DNA from: an uncultured Bacteroidota bacterium | Lineage (GTDB): Bacteria > Bacteroidota > Bacteroidia > Chitinophagales > Chitinophagaceae | Assembly (NCBI GenBank): GCA_903938445.1 | Contig: CAJADG010000039.1 | Span: forward strand, 62,001 to 126,000 | DNA length: 64,000 bases | Direction of reading: 5' to 3' | Shown here: one piece after another, positions 10,143 through 23,231 of the stretch | Numbering within the stretch: position 1 is the first letter of the stretch | How the letters are laid out: each line of letters begins with the position of its first letter | The notes under the pieces: model-generated | What the model saw: the letters and a program-made list of their open reading frames with translations, nothing else | The model's database searches: none | Told to the model about the DNA's origin: nothing | Translations under genes and position numbers: made by a program

Positions 10143-11248
10143 CTTTCAGGAATTTCGTTATTGGAAGCTACTAAATAATCTTTGTAACTGCAAGGGCACC
10201 ATTGTTCATTGTGTAATTGCATCCACCAACGACCTGTACTTTTACTTTGTAAAAATTTAGTGTCAATATCCGAAAACGCAATATGAAACTCTTTAAATCT
10301 TTCAATATCAGACAAAGGTGATTCTTTTTTCCCTCTATGCACCCCATCCACAATATACCAAATCATTTGCGCCATTTGAATGGCAGTTAATCCATTGCGA
10401 TCCTGCTCGGCCTGATAACCAAATAGTCCAATAGAACTCGTTTTCCAACTCATTCCTGCATATTGCATTAATACACAAGCCTCTTCCCCATTAAATCCAT
10501 TGGGTGTAATAAAGTTAGCGGGTGCATGTGCATTTTGAATGGCACTAATATCAAAACTCATCATGTGACTATCTCTAATCACTGGCTCCATTTCCTCAAT
10601 ACTTTCTCTCACCACCCCTAATCTAAAGCAATCAAATCTTAGCTTATCAATAGTTTCCAACATATGGGGATGCATAAAATAACTTTGGAATCCTATATGT
10701 GCATAATGGTTTAAATGATTCGGAAGACCAGTAAATAATTCTTCTAAAAAATGATCCGAAGGAAGTCTCGCTTCTAAGTCAAGGTCAATTTTTGCATCTG
10801 TAACCACTGCATTAACTAAAGTAGGAATAGAAGTATATGCATGATATTGCGCAAGTGTTAAATCATGTGAGCCACCAATGATAACCACTTTTTTATCCTG
10901 TAAAAGCAATTCAGATATAACGGTTCTTAATGCTGCATAACTGTCTGGTATGGATTGACCTAATTTAACATTACCCAAATCGGCAATGGTTACTTGTGCA
11001 TGCCAATAATATAGATTGTAAAAAGCGGCCCTTACCGCATCTGCCGCCGCATGTCCATTTAATGCGAATCCAGCGCCTCTACATTCACCTGCTCCGATAA
11101 TTACGATATCTGCATTAGAAATATCAGGTAAACTACCCTCATTCACTAATATATGTTTACCTAACTGGGTATCTCTATATCCCTCATCGTTTGAAAGAAG
11201 GTCCAAATTTACCGGCTCTAGGAAATCTTGTATTGAAGAAAGTGACAT
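10115..11248 (-). CDS. Arginase/formimidoylglutamase family protein
   Basis: IGGSHDLTLAQY and MSFDISAIQNAHAPA metal-binding motifs of the ureohydrolase fold. Confidence 0.8.
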   Translation of the reverse strand: MSLSSIQDFLEPVNLDLLSNDEGYRDTQLGKHILVNEGSLPDISNADIVIIGAGECRGAGFALNGHAAADAVRAAFYNLYYWHAQVTIADLGNVKLGQSIPDSYAALRTVISELLLQDKKVVIIGGSHDLTLAQYHAYTSIPTLVNAVVTDAKIDLDLEARLPSDHFLEELFTGLPNHLNHYAHIGFQSYFMHPHMLETIDKLRFDCFRLGVVRESIEEMEPVIRDSHMMSFDISAIQNAHAPANFITPNGFNGEEACVLMQYAGMSWKTSSIGLFGYQAEQDRNGLTAIQMAQMIWYIVDGVHRGKKESPLSDIERFKEFHIAFSDIDTKFLQSKSTGRWWMQLHNEQWCPCSYKDYLVASNNEIPERWLRALERE

Positions 11249-11328
11249 GCGCTTGAATTAACTATAGCATTAACGCAAATTTTGGCAAAACATTGTCCAA
11301 AAAGGATTCAAAATTGGGAAAATGGGTC

Positions 11329-12024
11329 CTAATCTTGGAATTTATAGCCAATTCCGCGGATAGATATAAAATGAATCGGATTGCGGACATCACGCTCAAA
11401 ATACTTTCTGAAATTTAAAATGAAATTATCAATGGTTCGAGTATTGGGAAATACATTGTAGCCCCAAACTGTTTGCAAAATACGCTCCCTTGAAACGACC
11501 GTATTCTTATGATCTATCAGTAATTTCAAAAGCATAGCTTCCTTTTTGGTCAGAGTGATTTTTTCACCCGAAAAGGTAATTGCTTCTAATGAATTAAAAT
11601 CAAAATGATTCTCAGCAAAAACATATTTATCGACAGCGACAGGAGCAGCAATAGCAGTTGATTTTTGTATCAACTTAGATACTCTCAATAATAGTTCCTC
11701 CAAATTAAAGGGCTTCGTCATATAATCATCGGCCCCAATTTTTAAACCCTGCACTTTATTAGCACTTGTATTTTTTGCACTTAATATTAAAATAGGCGTT
11801 TGGTTATTATTTAGCCTAAGCATTTCAGTAATTGAAAAGCCATCTACTCCCGGCAACATCACATCTAAAATAATTAAATCAAAATGCGCTTGCTCAATTT
11901 GTTTTAATGCTTCTGGCCCATCATATGCTGAACTCACCGCATACCCTTCCAAACTTAAATTCAATTTAAGCGCATCGTGCAAATTTACTTCATCTTCAAC
12001 TAATAAAATAGAATGATTTAGCAT
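11329..12024 (-). CDS. OmpR/PhoB-type response regulator
   Basis: Receiver motifs LVEDE, DLIILDVMLPGVDG, ADDYMTKPF, and a C-terminal winged helix (ISIRGIGYKF). Confidence 0.93.
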   Translation of the reverse strand: MLNHSILLVEDEVNLHDALKLNLSLEGYAVSSAYDGPEALKQIEQAHFDLIILDVMLPGVDGFSITEMLRLNNNQTPILILSAKNTSANKVQGLKIGADDYMTKPFNLEELLLRVSKLIQKSTAIAAPVAVDKYVFAENHFDFNSLEAITFSGEKITLTKKEAMLLKLLIDHKNTVVSRERILQTVWGYNVFPNTRTIDNFILNFRKYFERDVRNPIHFISIRGIGYKFQD

Positions 12025-12025
12025 A

Positions 12026-13009
12026 TTACTTTATTAAATAGGTGAATGTAAAAATACTGCCAGTTGGTGTATTTGGAGTGACTTCTAATTTAGCTTTATG
12101 AAAAATGGCAATTCTTTTACATAAATACAAACCAAGACCTGTTCCTTTAGTTGACCTTGTATACTCTGCTCCAACTCTATAAAATTTTTCAAATATCTTT
12201 TCTTTATCTGCAGCAGGAACGCCAACACCTTCGTCTGTTACAGACAATTTAACCTGAGCCTGTTGTTGTAATAATTTTACGGTAATACAGGAGGTCGAAC
12301 TTGAATACTTAATTGCATTATCAATTAAATTATTTAAAAGTAATTGCAACAAAACAGACTCCCCTTTAATTTGAATACCCTCTTCCAACTCTTGTTTAAT
12401 TTGTCGTTCAGGAAATCTATTGTTGAATATTTTTAAAGTGTTTTCCACTATTAAAGACAAGTCAACATCCTGTGTATTAGATTGATATTCGCCCATATCT
12501 AATTGAGATGCCAATAAAATATTATTACAAAGATTATCTAGACGTTGCGTTTCTGATAATGAAATTTCAAGCATCTTTTTTTGTTGAGCTGGCTCTAAAT
12601 TTCTTTTTAATAAGGTTTCGATATTTAATTGAGTAATAGCAATAGGTGTTTTTAATTCATGGGTTACAGCCATCATGAAATTTTGTTGCTGATTAGAATA
12701 TCTGATTTGTCTTTGCAAAGAACGATACACATAGATAGCCCCAAGTAAAAACAAAAATAAAATAGTCAATCCCTCCCCTATATATTGCTTGTGCTTTCTG
12801 TATTGATAATCCTGAATGGAATGTGCTTTTTGTGCTAATGCTGGGTCATTCGATTGAAAAGTACCATATTGCACATTTGCAATTTGATCATTTTGTTTAT
12901 CCAATGCCACATACCACCACATAAGGGCTGCTATCATGTATGTCAAAAACAACCAGTAAGAAAACCTGATAAATTGAAGCTCTGTAAAATTTTTAAAGCG
13001 AATATTCAT
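12026..13009 (-). CDS. Sensor histidine kinase
   Basis: Two TM segments, MAVTHELKTPIA H-box, NLIDNAIKYS N-box, KGTGLGLYLCKRI G-box. Adjacent to the response regulator. Confidence 0.93.
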   Translation of the reverse strand: MNIRFKNFTELQFIRFSYWLFLTYMIAALMWWYVALDKQNDQIANVQYGTFQSNDPALAQKAHSIQDYQYRKHKQYIGEGLTILFLFLLGAIYVYRSLQRQIRYSNQQQNFMMAVTHELKTPIAITQLNIETLLKRNLEPAQQKKMLEISLSETQRLDNLCNNILLASQLDMGEYQSNTQDVDLSLIVENTLKIFNNRFPERQIKQELEEGIQIKGESVLLQLLLNNLIDNAIKYSSSTSCITVKLLQQQAQVKLSVTDEGVGVPAADKEKIFEKFYRVGAEYTRSTKGTGLGLYLCKRIAIFHKAKLEVTPNTPTGSIFTFTYLIK

Positions 13010-13500
13010 TACGGCTTTATTTTTTCTACTCTAATTCCTGTAGATAATATATTCTCTAATGGATCTTCACGCATAGTATGCTGTAATACAAACTTGTATA
13101 TGCCTTTTTTAAAATGAAGGGCATCTGTGCTTATAGGAATGCGTTGGTCATAAATATCATCCATTCCAGTGCCAAGCCAACCCTTTTCATCATCTGCCAG
13201 ATTTAAATTCAAAGATTGTTTTGTAACAGAATCATTTGGCGCAATGGTATTTAATTGAATCCAAATATTTTTATAATGATAAGCGTTATGATGTCTTATT
13301 ACAAAGTATACTTTATAAGCTGTAGCCGTATCAGTAATAGAAAACTGATATTGATTTGCCACATGCGATGACCATTTATGATCCGGATAAATAGTTACTT
13401 GTTCATACAATTGCTTTGTTTGACAACTAGTAAAAAAAACGATTGCCAAAACAGTATTAATAACGAATTGTAAATTTTTACGCAACATTTTACAACACAT
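13009..13500 (-). CDS. gldH: Gliding motility lipoprotein GldH
   Basis: Lipobox (FFTSC), size, and resemblance to GldH (YEQVTIYPDHKW..., GIYKFVLQHTMREDPL). Confidence 0.8.
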   Translation of the reverse strand: MCCKMLRKNLQFVINTVLAIVFFTSCQTKQLYEQVTIYPDHKWSSHVANQYQFSITDTATAYKVYFVIRHHNAYHYKNIWIQLNTIAPNDSVTKQSLNLNLADDEKGWLGTGMDDIYDQRIPISTDALHFKKGIYKFVLQHTMREDPLENILSTGIRVEKIKP

Positions 13501-14365
13501 TTAAAATTTGTTCTTTTGCTTTTTCTAATTCATCCTTCATTAGTATCACTGACTTTTGAATAGCAATATCATTAGCTTTTGATCCAGTAGTATTAATTTC
13601 TCTTCCCATCTCTTGTAAAATGAAAGAAAGTTTTTTCCCTTTTGAAGGCTCTTTTTCTTTTAGTACATCTTTAAAATAAGTACAGTGATTCGTAAGTCTT
13701 ACTTTTTCTTCTGAAATGTCTATTTTTTCAATATAGTATATCAATTCTTGCTCTAATCGATTGTTGTCATACTTATCAGCTCCAACATATTGTTCCAATA
13801 ATTTAACAAGTCCCTCTTTAATTTTTATTCTACGCTCAGGCTCATGCACTGCAATGTTAGCCTGCTGCGCTTCAATAGCTGCCACTCTTTCTAATAAATC
13901 TTTTTCGATTGATTTTCCTTCTTCCATTCGATGTTGGATCAATTGATCAATGGCTAATTGCAATAAATTCGAAACAGCCTCCCACTCTTCCTCCGTGATT
14001 ACTTCACTAGTGGAAGAAACAACATCTGGTAATTTCAATAAAGTACTTAATAAGTTTTCTTTTTCAATACCCAATTCATTCGCTAATTCAACAATGGGCT
14101 GATAATATGATTTTGCCAAAGCAGTGTTTATACTTACTGGCTTTGAAACGCCATTTGATTTAACGGAGATATTACATTCAACACTGCCTCTACATAAAGT
14201 TTCATTTAGTTTATTTCTAATTTCCACTTCGTAAGGCTTTAATAAAGACGGGATATTTAAACGCAAATCAAATTGTTTGCCATTTAACGACTTAACCTCA
14301 ATTAATAAAGTCTTTTCATTAAAGTTAGTTTCAGCACGCCCATATCCTGTCATTGAATGCAACAT
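13490..14365 (-). CDS. YicC family endoribonuclease
   Basis: MLHSMTGYGRAE, EVKSLNGKQFDLRL, GKKLSFILQEMGREINTTGSKAND. Confidence 0.93.
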   Translation of the reverse strand: MLHSMTGYGRAETNFNEKTLLIEVKSLNGKQFDLRLNIPSLLKPYEVEIRNKLNETLCRGSVECNISVKSNGVSKPVSINTALAKSYYQPIVELANELGIEKENLLSTLLKLPDVVSSTSEVITEEEWEAVSNLLQLAIDQLIQHRMEEGKSIEKDLLERVAAIEAQQANIAVHEPERRIKIKEGLVKLLEQYVGADKYDNNRLEQELIYYIEKIDISEEKVRLTNHCTYFKDVLKEKEPSKGKKLSFILQEMGREINTTGSKANDIAIQKSVILMKDELEKAKEQILNVL

Positions 14366-14423
14366 AGTATACCTTTTAATTAGTCAATAAAGGTATTAAA
14401 TTATAGGCAAGGGAAAGCAATTT

Positions 14424-15200
14424 TTAAAAATCAATCCCTATGAAATTCTTCTTTTTTTGTTGATATTGGACAAAATCAAAAGTATATAATTTACCAGGCC
14501 TGTGGGTCACATGTGTTTCCATTTCGTCAGTGTCATTCAAGAAGCCCATGGAGGCAAATTTTTTTCTGAAATTTCGTCTATCCAACTTCACATCTAAAAT
14601 GGCTTCATAGACATTTTGAAGCTGCCTCAATGAAAACTTAACTGGCAACAAATTAAAGGCCAAAGGCTGTTCCTGAATTCTTTTTTGCAACCATCTTGTA
14701 CAAACTTCTAAAATTTGTTTGTGGTCAAATGCCATTTCCCCAATTTGATTGATCGTATGCCATTTGAGCTCATTATCATGTAACAATAATTGATGATGTT
14801 TGATATTTAATAACGAAGCATAAACGGTGGTGACAACTCGACCCCCAGGATGTCTATCGGGCTTGCTAAATGTATGCACCTGTTCCAAAAAAACATCTGT
14901 CATTCCTGTTCTTTGCCTTAAAACTCTATTGGCTGCTGTATCTAAATCTTCATCGGCATTTACTTTGTCTCCTAATAAAGACAATTTGCCTTCATATTTA
15001 GTCAAATCACTTTTAATGAGTAATACTTTAAGTGAATTTTCATGGAAACCAAAAATCACACAGTCAACAGTTAAAGGTACTGTAGGATAAGAGACTACTA
15101 GTTCTATAGCATCTCTTGGAGATACAGCTATGTTATTAGCCGCCATCGAATGGTTGGGTTCTATCATAAGCAATCGAAAATAAAAGCAATCGAATACCAA
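14424..15200 (-). CDS. NUDIX domain protein with C-terminal winged helix (NrtR-like regulator family)
   Basis: GGRVVTTVYASLL Nudix core preceded by LSLLGDKVNADEDLDTAANRVLRQRTG. Winged-helix tail PVKFSLRQLQNVYEAILDVKLDRRNFRKKF. The true start may be a downstream ATG (MIEPNHSMAANN). Confidence 0.82.
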   Translation of the reverse strand: MVFDCFYFRLLMIEPNHSMAANNIAVSPRDAIELVVSYPTVPLTVDCVIFGFHENSLKVLLIKSDLTKYEGKLSLLGDKVNADEDLDTAANRVLRQRTGMTDVFLEQVHTFSKPDRHPGGRVVTTVYASLLNIKHHQLLLHDNELKWHTINQIGEMAFDHKQILEVCTRWLQKRIQEQPLAFNLLPVKFSLRQLQNVYEAILDVKLDRRNFRKKFASMGFLNDTDEMETHVTHRPGKLYTFDFVQYQQKKKNFIGIDF

Positions 15201-15237
15201 AATACGAAATAAAAGAATAAAACAATTTGTAATTTAG

Positions 15238-18329
<3,092 letters not shown>

Positions 18330-18383
18330 GGTTATTGGTTTTTATTTTTAAAATTCATTTTTTATTTCATTGATGCAACAAAA

Positions 18384-18408
18384 AAGCCCTCCATTTTGTG
18401 GAAGGCTT
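18384..18408 (-). terminator. Attenuator terminator (3:4 hairpin) in the asd leader
   Basis: Minus strand AAGCCTTCCA-CAAAA-TGGAGGGCTT followed by a T6 tract (18380-18385). Confidence 0.85.
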
Positions 18409-18449
18409 CTGAGTATATTTATTCGCATACAAACAATCAGACCTTCCTC

Positions 18450-18494
18450 TTAGAGTGGTTTCTTAATTTGTTTTGTATGTTTATTTTTCATCAT
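18450..18494 (-). CDS. Putative attenuator leader peptide MMKNKHTKQIKKPL upstream of asd
   Basis: ATGATGAAAAATAAACATACAAAACAAATTAAGAAACCACTCTAA lies between a promoter match and the leader terminator. 5 of 14 codons are Lys. Confidence 0.65.
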   Translation of the reverse strand: MMKNKHTKQIKKPL

Positions 18495-18501
18495 TGTGGA
18501 A

Positions 18502-18533
18502 CAAAATTAATTGGATGGAATCATTTCACCAAA
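18502..18533 (-). promoter_or_regulatory. Bacteroidota-type promoter for the asd leader
   Basis: Minus strand TTTG (18530-18533), 20-nt spacer, TAATTTTG (18502-18509), matching TTTG/TAnnTTTG. Confidence 0.7.
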
Positions 18534-19520
18534 TTAAACTAATTCAATATCAAAATTTACCAAGGAAACAAACGATTGTACGCGTCCTTTGATTTCTTCC
18601 ATATCAATCTCTGTTAATCTTTGTGTACCAAACTTTTCAACGCAGAAGCTAGCCATAGCACTACCCAAAATAATAGCAGACTTCATGTTTTCAAAAGAAA
18701 AGTCTTTTGTCTTTGCTAAATGAGCCACAAAGCCTCCAGCAAAAGTATCGCCTGCACCAGTTGGATCAAACACTTCCTCTAATGGTAATGCAGGTGCAAA
18801 GAAAACTTCGTTCTCATGGAACAATAATGCACCATGCTCTCCTTTTTTAATAATTAAATATTTAGGACCCATCGCCATAATCTTCTTAGCTGCTTTCACT
18901 AAACTATACTCACCACTTAATTGACGTGCTTCACTATCGTTAACCATTAATACATCCACTAAACTAATAGTATGCAATAAATCATCCAACATTATTTCCA
19001 TCCAAAAATTCATCGTATCCATTACGATTAATTTTGGGCGATTTTTCATTTGCTTAATAACGCTACTTTGTACACCAGGCACTAAGTTTCCTAACATTAA
19101 AATATCACAATCCTGATAACTTTCTGGAACCACTGGCTGAAAGTTTTCCAACACATTTAATTGTGTATCCAAAGTATCACGGGTATTCATATCTAAATGA
19201 TACTTACCGCTCCAGAAAAATGTTTTTTCGTCTTTTTTAATTTGTACTCCTTCTAAAATAACACCTCTATTCGTTAAGGCATCTAATTCTGATTGAGGGA
19301 AATCTCCACCCACTACAGAAATTTGTTTAACAGGTGTAAAATTAGAAGCACACCATGCAATATAGGTAGCTGCTCCACCAATAATTTTATCGCTTTTCCC
19401 AAAGGGTGTTTCAATGGCATCAAAAGCCATTGATCCTACTACTACTAAAGACATTTGTTTGTGTTTTATTTCAGGCGCGAAACTACGATTTTTATGGTTT
19501 CCTAACTGCTTGATAATCAA
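18534..19520 (-). CDS. PfkB family carbohydrate/nucleoside kinase
   Basis: GGAATYIAWCAS and DPTGAGDTFAGGFVAHLA motifs. The start is probably MSLVVVGSMAFDAIETP, downstream of the listed start. Confidence 0.9.
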   Translation of the reverse strand: MIIKQLGNHKNRSFAPEIKHKQMSLVVVGSMAFDAIETPFGKSDKIIGGAATYIAWCASNFTPVKQISVVGGDFPQSELDALTNRGVILEGVQIKKDEKTFFWSGKYHLDMNTRDTLDTQLNVLENFQPVVPESYQDCDILMLGNLVPGVQSSVIKQMKNRPKLIVMDTMNFWMEIMLDDLLHTISLVDVLMVNDSEARQLSGEYSLVKAAKKIMAMGPKYLIIKKGEHGALLFHENEVFFAPALPLEEVFDPTGAGDTFAGGFVAHLAKTKDFSFENMKSAIILGSAMASFCVEKFGTQRLTEIDMEEIKGRVQSFVSLVNFDIELV

Positions 19521-19613
19521 AAAACTAACGATTTTGCCATTTTATTTAAAAATTAATGTGTTTTTAAGGGGTAATTTTTCTAAATTTGTACAAATTATCA
19601 AGCATTTTCAATC

Positions 19614-20210
19614 ATGGCAAGAATTAAAACTGAAAAAAATATATCTCGTAAAGATGTAATTGTAAGCAAAGCGGCGACGCTATTTAGAGAAAAAGGATAC
19701 AAGGCGGCAAGTATGCGCGACCTTGCAGAAGCGGTGGGGGTGGAAGCAGCTAGTTTATATAATCACATTAAATCTAAAAGTGAATTATTACACGAATTGG
19801 TTTTTAGTGTTGCTAATAAGTTTGTATTGAAATTGGATGAGATTGAATCAGAGCCAATCACTTCCTTACAAAAAATGGAAAAAATATTACGATTCCATAT
19901 CAGCGAAATGATCCATCATTACGAGGAAGTTTATGTGAGTGATAGAGAATGGAAGCATTTATCAGACCCTTATTTATCCAACTACCAAAATCAAAGAAGA
20001 GTTTATCGTAAAAGATTAGCGGCTATCATTGAAGAGGGAATTAGAAATAAAGAAATTAAAACAATTGATGCACCAACGGTAGTATTAATTTTCCTACACG
20101 CAGTAAGTGGTATTGAAAGTTGGCATCGTTCTACTAAAAAAATTACCGCCGAAGAGTTAGAGCAAAACATGGTTGCCATTTTAATTGATGGTTTAAAAGC
20201 GAATAAATAA
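19614..20210 (+). CDS. TetR/AcrR family transcriptional regulator
   Basis: N-terminal HTH: ISRKDVIVSKAATLFREKGYKAASMRDLAEAVGVEAASLYNHIKSKSELLHEL. Confidence 0.93.
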   Translation: MARIKTEKNISRKDVIVSKAATLFREKGYKAASMRDLAEAVGVEAASLYNHIKSKSELLHELVFSVANKFVLKLDEIESEPITSLQKMEKILRFHISEMIHHYEEVYVSDREWKHLSDPYLSNYQNQRRVYRKRLAAIIEEGIRNKEIKTIDAPTVVLIFLHAVSGIESWHRSTKKITAEELEQNMVAILIDGLKANK

Positions 20211-20234
20211 GATTAACTTTGTTGCTAATCTTAT
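20207..20234. repeat. Perfect 9-bp inverted repeat around the obgE -7 element
   Basis: ATAAGATTA (20207-20215) / TAATCTTAT (20226-20234), 10-nt spacer containing most of TAACTTTG (20214-20221). Confidence 0.8.
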
Positions 20235-20237
20235 ACT

Positions 20238-21239
20238 GTGTCAGAAAGAAACAATTTTATTGATTACATCAGAATTTTTGCCCATAGTGGGCATGGCGGA
20301 GCTGGATGTAAACATTTCTTAAGAAATAAATTAACTGCAAAAGGCGGACCTGATGGAGGCGACGGTGGTCGTGGCGGTCATGTTATTTTAAGAGGCAACT
20401 CGCAACTTTGGACTTTACTTCACTTACGTTATCATAAAAATGTAATTGCTGAAAATGGCGAAAACGGAAGTAAAAATAATTGTACAGGCAAGGATGGAAA
20501 AGATATTATCATTGAAGTTCCATTAGGCACAATTGCAAGAGATGAAGAAACTGGAAAAATTGAAGCCGAAATATTACATGACGGACAAGAAATAGTTTGG
20601 TTAAAAGGTGGAAGAGGTGGATTAGGGAATAGTAATTTTGCAACTGCTACTCAGCAGGTTCCTGAATATGCGCAACCCGGCGAAGAGGGTGTTGAAGGTT
20701 GGAAACAAATTGAATTAAAAGTATTAGCGGATGTTGGACTGGTTGGATTCCCCAATGCTGGTAAGTCCACTTTATTATCATCTATAACAGCAGCAAAACC
20801 AAAAATCGCCAACTACGCATTTACTACTTTAACGCCGCAATTAGGAATGGTGGAATATCGTGATAACAGATCCTTTTGTATTGCAGATTTACCAGGAATT
20901 ATTGAAGGTGCTGCCGAAGGAAAAGGCCTAGGGCACAGATTCTTACGACATATTGAGCGCAACGCCGTTTTATTATTTTTAATTCCTGCAGACTCCAATG
21001 ATCATAAAAAAGAATTCGAAATTTTAAAAAATGAACTCAACGAATTCAACCCAGAGTTATTGCAAAAAGAATTTATCATTGCTATTAGTAAAGCTGATTT
21101 ACTCGATCAAGAGTTAACAGATGCGATTGAAAAAGAATTACCTGAAAAGATCCCACATATATTTATCTCCTCTGCTATCAACAAAAATTTAATAGAGTTA
21201 AAAGATATGCTCTGGAGTGCCCTGAACAAACCTATTTAG
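20238..21239 (+). CDS. obgE: GTPase ObgE/CgtA (GTG start)
   Basis: Gly-rich Obg fold ([32 protein letters not shown]), [36 protein letters not shown]. Confidence 0.96.
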   Translation: MSERNNFIDYIRIFAHSGHGGAGCKHFLRNKLTAKGGPDGGDGGRGGHVILRGNSQLWTLLHLRYHKNVIAENGENGSKNNCTGKDGKDIIIEVPLGTIARDEETGKIEAEILHDGQEIVWLKGGRGGLGNSNFATATQQVPEYAQPGEEGVEGWKQIELKVLADVGLVGFPNAGKSTLLSSITAAKPKIANYAFTTLTPQLGMVEYRDNRSFCIADLPGIIEGAAEGKGLGHRFLRHIERNAVLLFLIPADSNDHKKEFEILKNELNEFNPELLQKEFIIAISKADLLDQELTDAIEKELPEKIPHIFISSAINKNLIELKDMLWSALNKPI

Positions 21240-21298
21240 TTAAAGTAAACGTTCGGTGAGAGTAAGTATTTAGTTTTAAATTTTTATATGTAATAAAA

Positions 21299-21332
21299 TA
21301 AAAAAAGGCCCTGATAATTCAGGGCCTTTTTA
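21299..21332. terminator. Bidirectional terminator between obgE and typA
   Basis: aaaaaaaggccctgataattcagggccttttt: perfect stem between convergent genes. Confidence 0.88.
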
Positions 21333-21352
21333 GTATCTAATAGTTTAAAAAA

Positions 21353-23155
21353 CTAGTTGTTATTTGACTTTGCAGCCTTGCTACGCTCGTTCTCGTCTAA
21401 CATAGACTTACGCATACGCACTGACTTTGGAGTAACTTCAATACACTCATCAAACTGAATGTACTCCATACACTCTTCCAAAGTAAACAAGATTTTTGGA
21501 GTGATACGAACACTATCATCACTACCGCTCGCACGGTGGTTTGTTAATTTTTTCATCTCCACCGCGTTGATATTTAAATCACCTGGCTTAATATGCTCCG
21601 CCAAAATTTGACCTGCGTATACTTCTTCACCTGGCTCAATAAAGAAACGACCTCTATCTTGTAATTTATCAATTGAATAAGCAGTTGTTGTACCACCTGT
21701 TTTTGCAACCAATACTCCGTTGTTACGTCCAGGAATTGTACCTTTCCATGGCTTGTATTCGTTAAAACGGTGTGCCATAACCGCTTCACCTGCAGTTTGC
21801 GTTAACATTTGAGAACGTAATCCAATCAATCCTCTTGATGGAATATCAAACTCTAAATGTTGCATTGAACCTTTAGATTCCATGATTAACATTTCACCCT
21901 TCTTTTGAGTTACTAAGTCAATTACTTTACCACTAAATTCTTCAGGAACGTCTACTACTAATATTTCATATGGCTCATGCTTTTTACCATCCACATCTTT
22001 CACTAACACTTGAGGATTACCCACTGTTAATTCATAACCTTCACGACGCATGGTTTCCACCAATACCCCTAAGTGTAAAATACCACGACCATATACCAAG
22101 AAACTATCCGCACTATCTGTTTCTTCAACACGTAATGCTAAGTTCTTTTCTGTTTCTTTAATTAAACGATCACGAATGTGACGAGAAGTTACAAACTTAC
22201 CTTCCTTACCAAAGAAAGGTGAGTTGTTAATACTAAAAGTCATACTCATAGTAGGTTCATCTACACTGATAATAGGTAAAGCTTCTGGATTTTCAGGATC
22301 AGCAATCGTATCACCAATATTGAATTCTTCTAAACCCACCACAGCACATAAGTCACCAGAAACAACTTCTGTTACTTTACGCTTACCCATTCCTTCAAAT
22401 ACGTATAATTCTTTTACTTTATTCTTTTTAATGCTGCCATCTGCTTGCACCAAAACAATGTTCTGACCTTCTTTGATAGTACCTCTTTCTACTTTACCAA
22501 TGGCAATACGACCCAAGAAAGTTGAATAGTCTAGTGAAGTAATTTGCATTTGTGTATGACCTTCCTTCACATCAGGACCTGGTACATATTTTAAAATACC
22601 ATCCATTAATGGAGTAATATCATCACATGGTGTTAAGCTATCATTAAACCAACCATTTTTACCACTACCATAAAAAGTAGGGAAATTTAATTGATCTTCC
22701 GTTGCATCTAAGTTGAAGAATAATTCAAAAACAGCATCATGTACTTCATCAGGACGACAGTTTTCTTTATCTACTTTATTGATGATTACAATTGGCTTTA
22801 AATTCAATTGTAAAGCTTTTTGTAATACGAATCTTGTTTGTGGCATAGGCCCTTCAAAGGCATCCACCAACAAACAAACACCATCAGCCATTTTTAACAC
22901 ACGCTCCACCTCACCTCCAAAGTCAGAGTGACCAGGTGTATCAATTACGTTGATTTTAACGTCTTTATAAGTTACTGAAGCGTTCTTACTTAAGATAGTA
23001 ATACCTCTTTCACGCTCTAATTCGTTGCTATCCATAATAAGATCACCAGTCTCTTGGTTCTCTCTGAATACCTTAGTGGCGTGTAAAATTTTGTCAACCA
23101 AAGTAGTTTTACCGTGGTCAACGTGAGCGATAATCGCGATGTTTCTTATTTCCAT
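21353..23155 (-). CDS. typA: Translational GTPase TypA/BipA
   Basis: NIAIIAHVDHGKTTLVDKIL, RERGITILSKNASV, LMADGVCLLVDAFEGPMPQTRFVLQKAL-type core, and BipA C-terminal domain. Confidence 0.96.
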   Translation of the reverse strand: MEIRNIAIIAHVDHGKTTLVDKILHATKVFRENQETGDLIMDSNELERERGITILSKNASVTYKDVKINVIDTPGHSDFGGEVERVLKMADGVCLLVDAFEGPMPQTRFVLQKALQLNLKPIVIINKVDKENCRPDEVHDAVFELFFNLDATEDQLNFPTFYGSGKNGWFNDSLTPCDDITPLMDGILKYVPGPDVKEGHTQMQITSLDYSTFLGRIAIGKVERGTIKEGQNIVLVQADGSIKKNKVKELYVFEGMGKRKVTEVVSGDLCAVVGLEEFNIGDTIADPENPEALPIISVDEPTMSMTFSINNSPFFGKEGKFVTSRHIRDRLIKETEKNLALRVEETDSADSFLVYGRGILHLGVLVETMRREGYELTVGNPQVLVKDVDGKKHEPYEILVVDVPEEFSGKVIDLVTQKKGEMLIMESKGSMQHLEFDIPSRGLIGLRSQMLTQTAGEAVMAHRFNEYKPWKGTIPGRNNGVLVAKTGGTTTAYSIDKLQDRGRFFIEPGEEVYAGQILAEHIKPGDLNINAVEMKKLTNHRASGSDDSVRITPKILFTLEECMEYIQFDECIEVTPKSVRMRKSMLDENERSKAAKSNNN

Positions 23156-23231
23156 GTACTGTTTTGAGGCTGCAAAGGTACACCCTTTATAGTCCTAAAA
23201 AAAACAAAACAGGTAAAAGGATTATTAAGAC

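Noticed and set aside
18380-18408. Hairpin upstream of asd as just the terminator of the PfkB kinase gene
   Set aside because: A promoter match and a Lys-rich short ORF lie between the kinase stop and the hairpin, and a competing antiterminator pairing exists. A simple terminator remains the null hypothesis to test.
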